Source: Penium margaritaceum (lineage: Eukaryota > Streptophyta > Zygnematophyceae > Desmidiales > Peniaceae). Taken from it: a DNA stretch of 29,407 nt. Of the stretch, positions 1 to 10,735 are shown one piece after another. Position 1 is the stretch's first letter, and each line of letters opens with the position of its first letter. The stretch lies in assembly GCA_023375785.1 (NCBI GenBank), contig SZWC01004755.1, positions 53,090-82,496 on the forward strand. The letters run 5' to 3'. The notes beneath the pieces are model-generated. The model made no database searches. It was given only the letters and a program-made list of their open reading frames with translations, and was not told where the DNA came from. The position numbers were made by a program, and so were the translations under genes.

Positions 1-2173
1 GCGCCCTAGTTGCGCCCTAGTTGCGCCCTAGTTGCGCCCTAGTTGCGCCCTACTTGCGCTAGTTGCGCCCTAGTTGCGCCCTAGTTTCGCCCTACTTGCA
101 CCCTACTTGCGCCCTACTGGCCCCCTAGTTGCGCCTTAGTTGCACCCTAGTTGCGCCTTGGTTGCGCCCTAGTTGCGCCCTACTTGCGCCCTACTTGCGC
201 CCTAGTTGCTCCCTAGTTGTGCCCTAGTTGCGCCCTACTTGCGCCCTATCTGCGCCCTGATTGCGCCCTAGTTGCGCCCTAGCTGCGCCCTACTTGCGCC
301 CTAGTTGCGCCCTATTCATGCCCTAGTTGCGCCCTAGGTGCGCCCTAGTTGCGCCTCCTTGCTCCGTACTTGCACCCTGGTTGCGCCCTAGTTGCGCCCT
401 ACTTGCGCCCTAGTTGCGCCCTAGTTGCGCCTTAGTTGCGCCTCACTTGGGCACTAGCAACGCCTTAGTTGCGCCCTACTTGCAGCCTATTTCGCCCTAC
501 GTGGGCCCTAGTTGCGCCCTAGTTGTGCCCTAGTTGCGCCCTAGTTGCGCCCTTGTTGCGCCCTAGTTGTGCCTCAGTTGGGCACAAGCTACGCCCTAGT
601 TGCGCCCTAGTTGTGCCCTTATTGCGCCCTACTTGCGCCCTACTTACGCCCTACTTGCGCCCTACTTGCGCCCTACTTGCGCCTTACTTGCGCACTACTT
701 GTGCCCTAGTTGCGCCCTAGTTGTGCCTTAGTTGCACCTCAGTTGGGCACTAGGTATGCCCTAGCTGCGCTCTAGTTGCACCTTGGTTGCGCCCTAGTTG
801 CGCCTTAGTTGCGCCCTACTTGCCACCTTCTTGCCCCCTAAGTGCGCCCTAATTTCGCCCTAGTGTCACTCTACTTGCCCCTACTTGCGTCCTCCTTGTG
901 CCCTAGTTGCACCCTAGTTGCGCACTAGTTGGGCCCTTGTTCTGCCCTACTTGCGCCTTACTTGCGCTCTACTTGCGCCCTACTTGCGCCTTAGTTGCGC
1001 CCTAGTTGCGCCCTACTAGCGCCCTACTTGTGCCCTAGTTGCGCTTTAGTTGTGCCCTAGTTGCGCCCTAGTTGCGCCCTACTTGCTCCCTAGTTGAGCC
1101 CTACTTGCGCCCTAGTTGCGCCCTAGTTGCACCTCAGTTGGGCACTAGCTACGCCCTAGTTGCGCCATAATTGCGCCCTATTTTTGCCCTAGTTGCACCC
1201 TAGTTGCGCCCTACTTTCGCCCTAGTTGCGCCATAGTTGCGCCCTACTTGCACCTTAGTTAGGCACTAGCTACGCCCTAGTTGCGCTCTTGTTGCGCCCT
1301 AGTTGTGCCCTAGTTGCGCCCTGTTGCGCCGTACTTGCCACCTACTTGCGCCTTAAGTGCGCCCTAGTTGCGCCCTAGTTGCACCCTACTTGCGCTCTAC
1401 TTGCGCCCTAGTTGCGCCGTAGTTCCGCCCGACTTGTGCCCTAGTTGTGCCCTAGTTGCGCCTCAGTTGGGGACTAGTTACGCTTTAGTTGCGCCCTAGT
1501 TGCGCCCTACTTGCACCCTACTTGCGCCCTACTTGTGCCCTAGTTGCGCCCTACTTGCGCCTTAATTGCGCCCTAGTTGCGCCTTACTTGCGCCCTAGTT
1601 GCGCCGTAGTTCCGCCCGACTTGTGCCCTAGTTGTGCCCTAGTTGCGCCTCAGTTGGGGACTAGTTACGCTTTAGTTGCGCCCTAGTTGCGCCCTACTTG
1701 CACCCTACTTGCGCCCTACTTGTGCCCTAGTTGCGCCCTACTTGCGCCTTAATTGCGCCCTAGTTGCGCCTTAATTGCGCCCTAGTTGCGCCCTAGTTGC
1801 GTCCTACTTAAGATCTACTTGCGCCCTAGTTACGCCGTAGTTAAGCTCTAGTTGCGCTCTACTTGGGCCCTACTTGCGCCCTACTTGCGCCCTAGTTGCA
1901 CCCTACTTGTGCCCTACTTGCGCCCTAGTTGCACCGTAGTGGCGCTCTGGTTGCGCTCTACTTGTGCCCTAGTTGCGCCCTAGTTGCGCGCTAGTTGTGC
2001 CGTAGTTGTGCCCTACTTGCGCTCTACTTGCGCCCTACTTGTGCCCTGGTTGCGTCTTAGTTGGGCACTTGCTACGCCCTAGTTTTGCCCGAGTTTCGCT
2101 CTGGTTGCGCCCTAGTTGCGCCCTCCTTGCGCCTTAGTTTTGCCCTACTTGCGCTTTACGTGTGCCCTAGCTG
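1..2173. repeat. 11-bp satellite array, left block
   Basis: Almost every base belongs to tandem copies of an 11-bp unit, consensus TTGCGCCCTAG with a frequent final C (CTAC). Copies differ by point changes and occasional indels. Because 11 is not a multiple of three, a perfect run puts TAG in every forward frame each 33 bases, and the reverse strand CTAGGGCGCAA also meets TAG; open frames appear only where TAG has become TAC or TTG. The apparent RPSCALVAPYL-type peptides are therefore artefacts. The array continues left of the window. The reverse strand carries a CTAGGG core that resembles plant telomere repeats, but this may be chance. Confidence 0.95.
1411..1784. repeat. 187-bp tandem segmental duplication inside the satellite
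   Basis: The stretch from 1411 to 1597 is repeated from 1598 to about 1784. Both start with GTTGCGCCGTAGTTCCGCCC and carry the same rare variants (GGGGACTAGTTACG, CCTTAATTG) in the same order; I see no difference for about 170 bases and then TTACTTG versus TTAATTG. The offset of 187 is exactly 17 units of 11 bp, as expected from recent unequal exchange in register. Confidence 0.85.
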
Positions 2174-2611
2174 TCTGGTTTTATTCCTAGAAGGAAAGAG
2201 GAGACAGTAAGAAGTGGAAGAGACCGGAAGAAGCTTTTGATGATGCCTCTGCCAATGAGGAAGAAAGTGAGCGGGGGAGGTATTGATTTGTTTGACGATG
2301 ACGAAGAAAAAGAGGAAAGGGTGAGGAATGGCCCTCTTGATCCCCTTTTTCTGTGCTGCTGCCGGAGCACGAGAGGAGAGGCGACAGAGGATGGGGGAAG
2401 AAAGGGAGCGACGGAGAGAGGAGAAGGAGAGAGTAGAGGAGGAGGAGCGGTCACGAGAAGAGAGGGAGGCACGGAAGCGGGAGCAGTAGGAGGCAGAGGG
2501 AGAAGAGGGAGTTGAAGCGTCAAGGGAAAGGCAAGGGCAAGCAGAGGAGGCATGGAAGGAACATTGTCAGCAAGAGTGAGACCAAAAGGGTGGAGGGAGA
2601 AAGGAAACGCG
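2174..2611. other. Non-satellite purine-rich insert splitting the 11-bp array
   Basis: The satellite stops after CCCTAGCTG and resumes with GGTGCGCCCTAATTG. The 438 bases between contain no 11-bp unit and are strongly A/G-rich on the + strand. I found neither inverted termini nor a convincing target duplication. It holds the broken charged reading frame described separately. It could be an inserted fragment of a transposon or of a host gene, or an original sequence around which the satellite grew. Confidence 0.8.
2328..2489 (+). pseudogene. Remnant encoding an Arg/Glu-rich coiled-coil segment
   Basis: From the ATG at 2328 the frame reads about 53 residues to a TAG at 2487. After a short hydrophobic start the rest is nearly all R and E with some Q and K, for example EERRQRMGEERERRREEKER, as in long charged coiled coils. 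The frame stays open and charged after the TAG as far as a TGA at 2577, which suggests the TAG is a lesion in a once longer coding sequence. A neighbouring frame holds an acidic patch (DLFDDDEEKEER), so a frameshift is also possible. Charged coils of this kind occur in retroelement proteins and many host proteins, so no family is assigned. Simple purine-rich sequence without coding history is the alternative. Confidence 0.35.
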
Positions 2612-5600
2612 GTGCGCCCTAATTGTGCCCTAGTTGCGCCCTACTTGCGCCTTACTTGCGCCTTAGTTGCACCCTAGTTAAGCTGTAATAGCGCCCTACT
2701 TGCGCCCTACTTGCGCCCTACTTGCACCTTAATTGCGCCCTACTTGCGCCCTAGTTGCTCCCTACTTGCACCCTACTTGTGTTTTACTTGCGCCCTAGTT
2801 GCGCCTTAGTTGCACCCTATTTGCGCCCTACTTGCGCTTTACTTGCACCCTAGTTGCGTCCTAGTTGCGTCCTAGTTGCGCTCAGTTACGCCTTACTTAC
2901 ACCCTACTTGCGCCCTAGATGCACCCTACTTCCGCCCTAGTTGCGCCCTAGTTGCGCCTCAGTTGCGCACTAGCTAAGTTCTAGTTGCGCCGTAGTTGCG
3001 CCCTACTTGCGCCCTACTTGCGCCCTACTTGCGCTTTAGTTGCGCCCTACTTGCGCCCTACTTGTGCCCTACTTACGCCCTAGTTGCGCCCTAATTGCGC
3101 GCTACTTGCGTCCTACTTACGCCCTACTTGCGCCTTAGTTGCCCTTTAGTTGTGCTATAGTTGCGTCCTAGTTACGCCCTAGTTGCGTCTTAGTTGCGCC
3201 CTAGTTGCGCCTCAGTTGGGTATTAGTTACACCCTGGTCGCGCCCTAGTTGCGCCCTACTTGTGGCCTATTTGTGCCCAACTTGCGCCCTACTTGCGCCC
3301 TAGTTGCGTCCTACTTGCGCCCTAGTTGCACCCTAGTTGCACTCTAGTTGCGCACTAGTTACGCCTGAATTGGGCACTAGCTACGCCCTAGTTGCACCCT
3401 AGTTGCGCCCTAGTTGTCCCCTACTTGCGCCCTAGTTGCGCCCTAGTTGCGCGCTACTTGTGCCCAAGTTGCGCCCTAGTTGCGTCCTAGTTGCACCCTA
3501 GTTGCGTCTTAGTTGGGCACTAGCTACGCCCTAGTTGCGCCCTAGTTGCACTCTTGTTGTGCCCTAGTTGCACCCTAGTTGTGCCCTACTTGCGCCCTAC
3601 TTGCGCCCTACTTGCGCCCTAGTTGCGACCTAATTGCGCCTTAATTATGCCTAGTTACACCCTAGTTGCACCCTAGTTGCGCCATAATTGCGCTCTTCTC
3701 GTGTCCATGTTGCGCCCTACTTGCGCCCTACTTGCGCCCGAATTGCGCCTTGCATCCTACTTGCGCCCTAGTTGTGCCCTACTTGCGCCCTAGTTGGGCC
3801 CTACTTGTGTCCTACTTGCGTCCTAGTTGCACCCTATTTGCCCAAGTTGTGCCCTACTTTTGCCCTACTTGCGTCCTACTTGCGCCGTAGTTGCATCCTA
3901 CTTGCGCCCTAGTTGCACCCTAGTTGCGCCATACTTGTACCCTAATTGCGCCTTACTTGTGTCCTACTTGCACCCTACTTACGCCCTACTTTCGCCCTAG
4001 TTGTGCCCTTGTTGCACCTTAGTTGCGCCATGGTTCTCAGTTGGGCACTAGCTACGCTCTAGTTGCGCTCTATTTGCGCCCTACTTGTGCCCTAGTTTCG
4101 CCCTAGTTGCGGCCTAGTTCCACCTTAGGTTTGCCTTAGTTGCACCCTAGTTGCGCCCTACTTGCGCCCTAGTTGCGCACCGACTTGCGCGCTAGTTGCG
4201 CCCTGGTTGCTCCCTAGTTGCTCCTCAGTTGGGCAATGGTTGCGCCCTAGTTGCGCCCTAGTTACGCCCTTGTTACGCCCTTCTTGTGCCCTACTTGCGC
4301 CCTACTTGTGCCCTACTTACACCTTGGTTGCGCCCTAGTTGCGCTCTAGTTGCGCTCTAGTTGCGCCCTAGTTGCTCCTCAGTTGGGCACTAGCTACGCC
4401 CGAGTTGCACCCTAGTTGCGTCCTCGTTGCGTCTTAGTTGCACCCTAGTTGCGCCCTAGTTGCGCTCTTCTTGTGACCTACTTGCGCCCTAGTCGCGCTT
4501 TAGTTGCCTTAGTTGCGCCTCAATTTTGCCCTAGTTGCACCCTAGTTGCGTCCTAGTTGCGCCTAAATTGCGCCCTACTTGTGCCCTACTTGCGCCCTAC
4601 TTGCGCCCTACTTGCGCTTTACTTGCGCCCTAGTTGCTCCCGACTTGCGCCTTGGTTTCACTTTAGTTTGGTACTAGCTAGCTACGCCCTACTTGTGTAC
4701 TAGTTACGCCCTAGTTGCACCCTAGTTGTGCCCTACTTGCGCCTTGCTTGCGCCCTACTTGTGCCCTTGTTGCGCCCTAGTTGCGCCATAGTTGTGCCCT
4801 ACTTGCGCTCTACTTACACCCTAGTTGCACCTTAGTTGCTTCCTACTTGCACCCTCCTTGCGCCCTAGTTGCACCCTAGTTGCGCCCTACATGCGTTCTA
4901 GTTGCATCATAGCTGCGCCTTAGTTGCGCCCTACTTGCGTCATACCTGCGCCTTAGTTGCGCCCTAGTTGCGCTCTAATTGTACCCCACTTGCGCCCTAG
5001 TGCGCCCTAGTGCGCCTTACTTGTGCCTTAGTTGCACCCTAGTTGCGCCTAAGTTGGGCAATAGCTACGGCTTACTAGCGCCCTAGTTGCGCCCTAGTTG
5101 CACCCTAGCTGTTCTTTAATTGCGCCCTACTTGCGCCCTAGTTGCGCCCGACTTGCGCTTTAGTTGTGCTCCCCTAACGCCCTAGTTGCGCCCTAATTGC
5201 GCTTTAGTTGGGCACTGGCTACACCCTAGTTGCGCTCTACTTGCGCCCTACTTGCGCCCTTGTTGCACCCTAGTTGCGCCGTAATTGCGCTCCACTTGCG
5301 TCTTGCTGGCGCCCTAGTTGCGCCCTAGTTGCGCCCTAGTTGCGCCCTACTTGCACCCTACTTGCGCCATAGTTGCGCCATAGTTGCGCCCTAGTTGCGC
5401 CCTAGTTGCGCCCTAGTTGCGCACTAGTTGTGCCCTAGTTGTGCCCTACTAACGCTCTAGTTGCGCCCTACTTGCGCCCTTGTTGCGCCGTAGTTGAGCT
5501 ATAGTTGCGCTCTACTTGCGCCTTGCTTGCGCCCTAGTTGCGCCCTAGTTGCTCTACTTGTGCCCTACTTGCACTCTATTTGCGCCCTAGTTGCGCCATA

Positions 5601-8600
5601 GTTGCGCCCGACTTGCGCCCGACTTGCGCCCTACTTGCGCCCTACTTACGCACTAGTTGCACCCTAGTTGCGCCCTTCTTCTCCCTACTTGGGCCCTAGT
5701 TGCGCCTTAATTGCGTTTTATTTGCGCAGTTGTTGCGTCCTACTTGCGTTCTAGTTGCGCCCTAGTTGCGCTTTTGTTGGACACTAGCTATGCCCTAGTT
5801 GCGCCCTAGTTGCGTGCTAGTTGCGCCCTAGTTGCGCCCTAGTTGCGCCTTAGTTGCGTCCTACTTGCACCCTTTTGGTGCCCTACTTGCCTCCTAGTTT
5901 TTCCCTACTTGCGTCCTAGTTGTGCCCTAGTTGCGCCTCAGTTGAGCACTAGCTACGCTACGCCCTAGTTGCGCACTAGTTGCGCCCTAGTTACACACTA
6001 CTTGTGTCCCAGTTGCGCCGTAGTTGCGTCCTAGTTGCGTCATCGTTGCGCTTCAGTTGAGCCCTAGCACGCCCTAGTTGCACCCTAGTTGTGCCCTATT
6101 TTCTCCCTAGTTACGCTCTACTTGTGTCCTACTTGCGTCCTACTTGCGCCGTACTTGTGCCCTACTTGTGCCCTAGTTGCACCCTAGTTGAGTTTCTGTT
6201 AAGCACTAGCTATGCCCTAGTTGCGTCCTAGTTATGCCCTAGTTGCGCCCTAGTTGCGCCTTAGTTGCGCCCTAGTTTTGCTCTAGTTGTGCCCTGCTTG
6301 CACCCTACTTGCGCCCTAGTTGCGCCCTAGTTGCGCCCTAGTTTCCCCCTAGTTGCGCCCTAGGTGTGCCCAAGTTGTGCCCTACTTGTGCCCTACTTGC
6401 GCCCTAGTTGCGCCCTAGTTGCGCTCTAGTTGCGCCCTACTTATGCCCTACTTGCGCCATACTTGCGCCCTTGTTACACCCTATTTCCGCCCTAGTCTCG
6501 CCCTACTTGCATTCTAGTTGCGCCTAGTTGCGCCCTAGTTACGCCCTAGTTGCGCCCTGGTTGCAGTCTACTTGCGCCCTAGTTCCGCCAAAGTTGCGCC
6601 CTAGTTGCGCCCTAGTTCCACTTTCGCCCTACTTGTGCCCTATTTGTGCCCTAGTTACGCCTTAGTTGCGTCCCTGTTACGCCCTAGTCGCACCTTACTT
6701 GCGCCCTACATGCGCTCTACTTGCGCCCTAGTTGCGCCCCACTTGCGCCCTAGTTGTACCTTAGTTGCGCCCTAGTTGCGCCCTTGTTGCGCCTCGATTG
6801 GGCACTATCTACGCCCTAGTAGCGCCCTAGTTGCGCACTAGTTGCGCCCTACTTGCGCCCTACTTCGCTTTACTTGCGCCTCAGTTGCGCCCTAGTTGCG
6901 CCCTTATTGCGCCCTAGTTGCGCCTTAGTTGGCCCATGCACCGCCTCAATTGGGCACTAGCTACGCCCTAGTTGCGCCCTACTTGCGCCCTACTTGCGCC
7001 CTACTTGCGCCCTCCTTCCGCCCTACTTGCGCCCTAGTTGCGTCCTAGTTGCGCCCTAGTTGTGCCTCAGTTGGGCACTAGTTACGCCCTAGTTGCGTCC
7101 TCGTTGGGCCCTAGTTGCGCCGTAATTGCGCCGTAGTTGCGCCCTACTTGCTCTCTACTTGCGCCCTAGTTCTGCCCTAGGTGCGTCTCTCTTTGGCACT
7201 AGCTACGCCCTAGTTGCGCCGTAGTCGCGCCCTAGTTGCACCTTACTTGCGCCCTACTTGTGCCCTGGTTGTGCCCTACTCTTGCCCTAGTTTTGCCTTA
7301 CTTGCGTTTGAATTGCGCCTAAGTTACGCCATAGTTGCTCCTGAGTTGGCACTAGCTACACCTTAGTTGCGCCCTAGTTTTGCCCTTGTGTGCCTTAGTT
7401 GCGCCCCACTTGCGCCATACTTGCGCCCTACTTGCGCCCTAGTTGCGCTTTTGTTGCGCCCTAGTTGCGCCCTCGTTGCGTCCTACTTGGCCCTATTTGC
7501 GTCCTACATGCGTCCTAGTTGCGCCCTAGTTGCGCCTTAGTTGCGCCCTCCTCGTTGCGCTCTAGTTGCACCCTAGTTGCGTCCTAGTTGCGGTCGACTT
7601 GTGCCTCAGTCAAACATTAGCTACACCATAGTTGCGCCCTCGATCCGCCCTAGTTGTGCCCTACTTGCAACCTAGTTGCGCCCTACTTGCGCCCTAGTTG
7701 CGTCTAGTTGCGCCCTAATCACGCCCTAGTTGCGCCCTAGTTGTGCCCTACTTGCGCCCTAGTTGCATCCTATTTGCGCCTACTTGCGCCCTACTTTCGC
7801 CCTACTTGCGCCATAGTTGCACCCTAGTTGCGTCCTACGTGCACCCTAGTTGCACCCTAGTTGCGCCTCAGTTGGGCATTAGCTACGCCCTAGTTGCGTC
7901 CTAGTTGTGCTTTAGTTGCGACGTACTTGCGTCCTACTTGTGCCCTAGTTGCGCACTAGTTGTGCCCTAGTTGTGCTGTAGTTGCACCCTAGTTGCGCCT
8001 CAGTTGTGCCTCAGTTGGGCACTAGCAACGCCCTTGTTGCACCCTAGGAGCGCCCTAATTGCGACCTTGCTGCGCCCTACTTGCGCCCTAGTTGCGCCCT
8101 AGTTGCGCCCCAATTGGGCACTAGCTACGCCATAGTTGTGCCATAGTTGCGCCCAAGTTGCGCCCTAGTTGCGCCCTACTTGTGCCCTAGTTGCACCTTA
8201 GTTGTGCCCTGTTTGCACCTTATTTGCGGCCTATTTCCGCCTTAGTGGCGCCCTAGTTGCGCTCTAGTTGCGCCTTACTTGCGCCCTACTTTCGCCCTAG
8301 TTGCGCCCTAGTTGCACCCTTGTTGTGCCCTACTTGCGCCGTACTTTCGTCCTAGTTACGCCCTAGTTGCGCCCTAGTTGCGCCCTAGTTGCACCCTAGT
8401 TGCGCCTTATTTGTGCCCTACTTGTGCCCTAGTTGCGCACTACTTGCGCCCTAGTTGCGCCCGACTTGCGCCCAACGTGCGACTGACTTACGCCCTAGTT
8501 GCACCCTAGTTGCGCCCTAGTTGTGCCCTTGTTGCGCTCTAGTTGCCCCCCAGTTGCGCCCTTCTTGCGCCCTAGTTGTGCACTAGTTGCACACTAGTTG

Positions 8601-9437
8601 CGCCCTACTTGCGCCCTTCGTGTGCTCTACTTGCGCCCTAGTTGTGTTCTAGTTGCGCCCTAGTTGCGCCCTATTTGCGCCCTACTTGTGCCCTAGTTTC
8701 ACCCTACTTGTGCCCTACGCCCTATTTGCGCCCTACATGCGCCCTAGTTGCGCCCTAGTTGCACCCTGGTTGTGCCCTAGTTGCGCCCTACTTGCGCCCT
8801 ACTTGTGCGCTACTTGCGCTCTAGTTGCGTCCTAGTTGCGTCTCAGTTGAGAACTAGCTACGCCCTAGTTGCCCCCTAGTTGCGCCCTACTCGCGCCTTA
8901 GTTGCGCCCTACTTGCGCCTTAGTTGCGCCCTACTTTCGCCCTAGTTGCGCCCTGCTTGCGCCTCAGTTGGGCACTAGCTACGCCCTAGTTGCGCCCTGG
9001 TTGCGCCTTAGTTGCGTCCTCGTTGCGGCCTAGTTGCGCCATAGTTGCGCCCTACTTGCGCCCTAGTTTTGCCTAGTTGCACCCTAGTTGTGCCCTACTT
9101 GCGCCCTACTTGCGCCCTAGTTGCAACCTAGTTGCGCCCTAGTTGCGCCCTACTTGCGCCCTAGTTGCACCCTCGTTGCGCCTTACTTGCGCCCTACTTG
9201 CGCCCTACTTGTGCCCTAGTTGCACCCTAGTTGCGCCCCACTTGCGCCCTACTTGCGCCCTACTTGGGCCCCAGTTGCGCCCTAGTTGCGCCCTAGTTGC
9301 GCCCTACGTGCGCCCTAGTTGCGCCCTACTTGCGCCCTAGTTGCGCCCTACTTGCGCCTCAGTTGGGCACTAGCTACGCCGTAGTTGCGCCTAATTGCGC
9401 CCTAGTTGCGCCCTAGTTGCGCCCTAGTTGCGCCTCA
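2612..9437. repeat. 11-bp satellite array, right block
   Basis: This continues the TTGCGCCCTAG/C satellite for about 6.8 kb and ends at CGCCTCAG just before 9438. A distinct variant, CTCAGTTGGGCACTAGCTAC, recurs at irregular spacing of roughly 100-400 bases (for example near 4380, 5938, 6947, 7068, 7866, 8107, 8960 and 9358) and marks a loose higher-order organisation. No gene, RNA or mobile element is visible inside. The block abuts the 5' side of the recognisable Nudix exons and may lie in an upstream intron or the promoter region of that gene. Confidence 0.95.
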
Positions 9438-9442
9438 GTGTC

Positions 9443-9660
9443 GGCCGACCCGGAATCAAGAAAACTCATCCATACGCATGTCGCACACCCATATGGACAT
9501 GGATGACCCAAGTCCTGCTCGAAAAATCAATGGCACGTGCCCTATAGCATACGGCGTAGGGTCTCCCGTGAGCACCTCTCAAGAGTCTCCGAGACCGGGG
9601 CCGAAATTCGGGCCGACCCGAAATCGAGAAAACTCATCCATACGCACGTCGCGCCCCCAT
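9443..9660. repeat. Pair of 50-bp direct repeats, 168-bp period
   Basis: Positions 9443-9492 and 9611-9660 are near-identical: GGCCGACCC, then G/AAATC, then GAGAAAACTCATCCATACGC with a few substitutions. Between them is unique sequence with a GGGTCTCCCG stretch. The second copy runs into a C-rich tract (9650-9720) that ends in TTTCCTTGTCCATGGCAG, a good 3' splice site for the next exon. This whole stretch (9438-9732) is probably intron or 5' leader. Confidence 0.7.
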
Positions 9661-9732
9661 CCTCCCCACCCAACCCATCCCCCGGCCCCCGGCCCCCTAC
9701 CTCCTCCTCCTGTGTTTCCTTGTCCATGGCAG

Positions 9733-9984
9733 CACACCATCAGTCCGTCAAAGGAGCAACACTCAGCTGAAGGAGGAGACGCTGGGGGAGGTGCCGAGAG
9801 TGAGACACAGACAGTGAAGCAGGAGCAGAAGCAGGGGCAGGAGGCAGAGGACGCACAAGGAGAGAGGCGGCAGCAAATCGAGTACGACGTGGTGGCCTCA
9901 AAGGCAGAGTCGTGCCACTTTGTGTGTGTGCTTCCGTTTCACTCGCACTCGCAGACGGTGACACTTCTGCGCGAGTATGTGCAG
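9733..9984 (+). CDS. Nudix hydrolase, first recognisable exon (N-terminal part of fold)
   Basis: This exon encodes about 84 residues. The first ~50 are low-complexity and Q/E/G-rich; then IEYDVVASKAE and VCVLPF are followed by QTVTLLREY, the usual Nudix-fold strands before the Nudix box (compare the TLxRQYR-type strand of ADP-sugar pyrophosphatases). I chose the start because a C/T-rich tract ending CATGGCAG precedes 9733, and the end because CAG|GTGAGA at 9984 is a strong donor. Both give phase 0, matching every downstream junction. The frame is also open upstream to ATGs at 9478 and 9406, so an initiator at 9478 (MSHTHMDM) is an alternative, but that part looks repetitive. Upstream coding exons may lie outside the window. 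Family membership rests on the joined exons, not this one alone. Confidence 0.65.
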
Positions 9985-10074
9985 GTGAGATAAAACGTTC
10001 TTACACGGCTTGCAAAGCGTCTAAGAATTTAACTTTCTTGCACACTGCACAAAACATCTGAGAACATCATGTGA

Positions 10075-10255
10075 AATCGAGTAGCGCGTGGTGGCCTCAA
10101 AGGCTGAGATGTGCCATTTTGTGTGCCATTTTGTGTGCCATTTTGTGTGCCATTCTGTCTGCCACTCTGTGTGCCACTCTGTGTGCCACTTTGTGTGTGT
10201 GCTTCCGTTTCACTCGCACACACAGACAGTGACACTCTTGCGTGAGTATGCGCAG
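10075..10255 (+). pseudogene. Tandem duplicate of the first Nudix exon, altered
   Basis: Outside the repeat this segment is close to the exon ending at 9984: ATCGAGTA, GTGGTGGCCTCAAAGGC, then CTTCCGTTTCACTCGCAC and on to a CAG|GTCAGC donor at 10255. It encodes VASKAEMCHFV and then CVLPFHSHTQTVTLLREYAQ, with the same phase-0 end. Two things differ: TAC (Tyr) of the first copy is TAG at 10082, and the CHFV codons are expanded to seven 12-bp units. The TAG also makes an AG dinucleotide directly before CGC GTG GTG, still in phase 0, so splicing here as an alternative exon is conceivable. The flanks beyond the exon show little similarity. A dead duplicate or a mutually exclusive exon both fit. Confidence 0.7.
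10112..10195 (+). repeat. Seven copies of a 12-bp in-frame unit (CHFV/CHSV)
   Basis: The units are TGCCATTTTGTG three times, TGCCATTCTGTC, TGCCACTCTGTG twice and TGCCACTTTGTG. Each equals four codons, giving CHFV or CHSV. The original exon has a single TGCCACTTTGTG at the matching place, so this is a local in-frame expansion from one to seven units. Confidence 0.9.
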
Positions 10256-10600
10256 GTCAGCACTGTGCTGTACACCTTGCAAGTGCAGCCATAGCTTCTG
10301 CTGCACGACTTTGTGTGCAAAGGCAAAGGAGCATATGTTCCTTGCTGCACAGCTCCCTCCTTATTCAACTCTCTCGCAAAAAGCTAACTGCAACAAGCAT
10401 TTACGATAACCAGTCACACAGAAATCATCTACAAAAACCAGTGACAGAAAATAGACAGAAACAGCAGGAGACAGAGACACAGTCCCACCACCGGTATTGC
10501 ATTGCACGATTGGTCTGATTTTTTCCTAAAAGGCTTTGCAAAGCATTTAGAAGTGAAACATTTTTGCGTGGGACGTCCAGGAAAGAGATGATGGCAGGGT

Positions 10601-10735
10601 ATGTTGACTGGTGCAAAGATGTGCCTCTGGATGCCTAGGTCAGAGAAGCGCCTCATGAAAGGCATCTTCAAAGACTTTGTCGAGCATCGCCACAATGCGG
10701 GAGGAGCAACGTGGCTGGTCACAAGTGCGAGGTGA
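10601..10735 (+). CDS. Short unrecognised open frame in intron 1
   Basis: An ATG at 10601 opens 44 codons to a TGA at 10733. The peptide (containing SEKRLMKGIFKDFVEHRH and GGATWLV) looks more protein-like than its surroundings, but I recognise no family. It lies in an intron of the Nudix gene on the same strand. It may be a relic of an inserted element or chance. Confidence 0.15.
   Translation: MLTGAKMCLWMPRSEKRLMKGIFKDFVEHRHNAGGATWLVTSAR

Noticed and set aside
523..9340. Frames encoding RPSCALVAPYL-like repeats
   Set aside because: The 11-bp period cycles through frames; they exist only where TAG mutated to TAC/TTG. No start context or domain.
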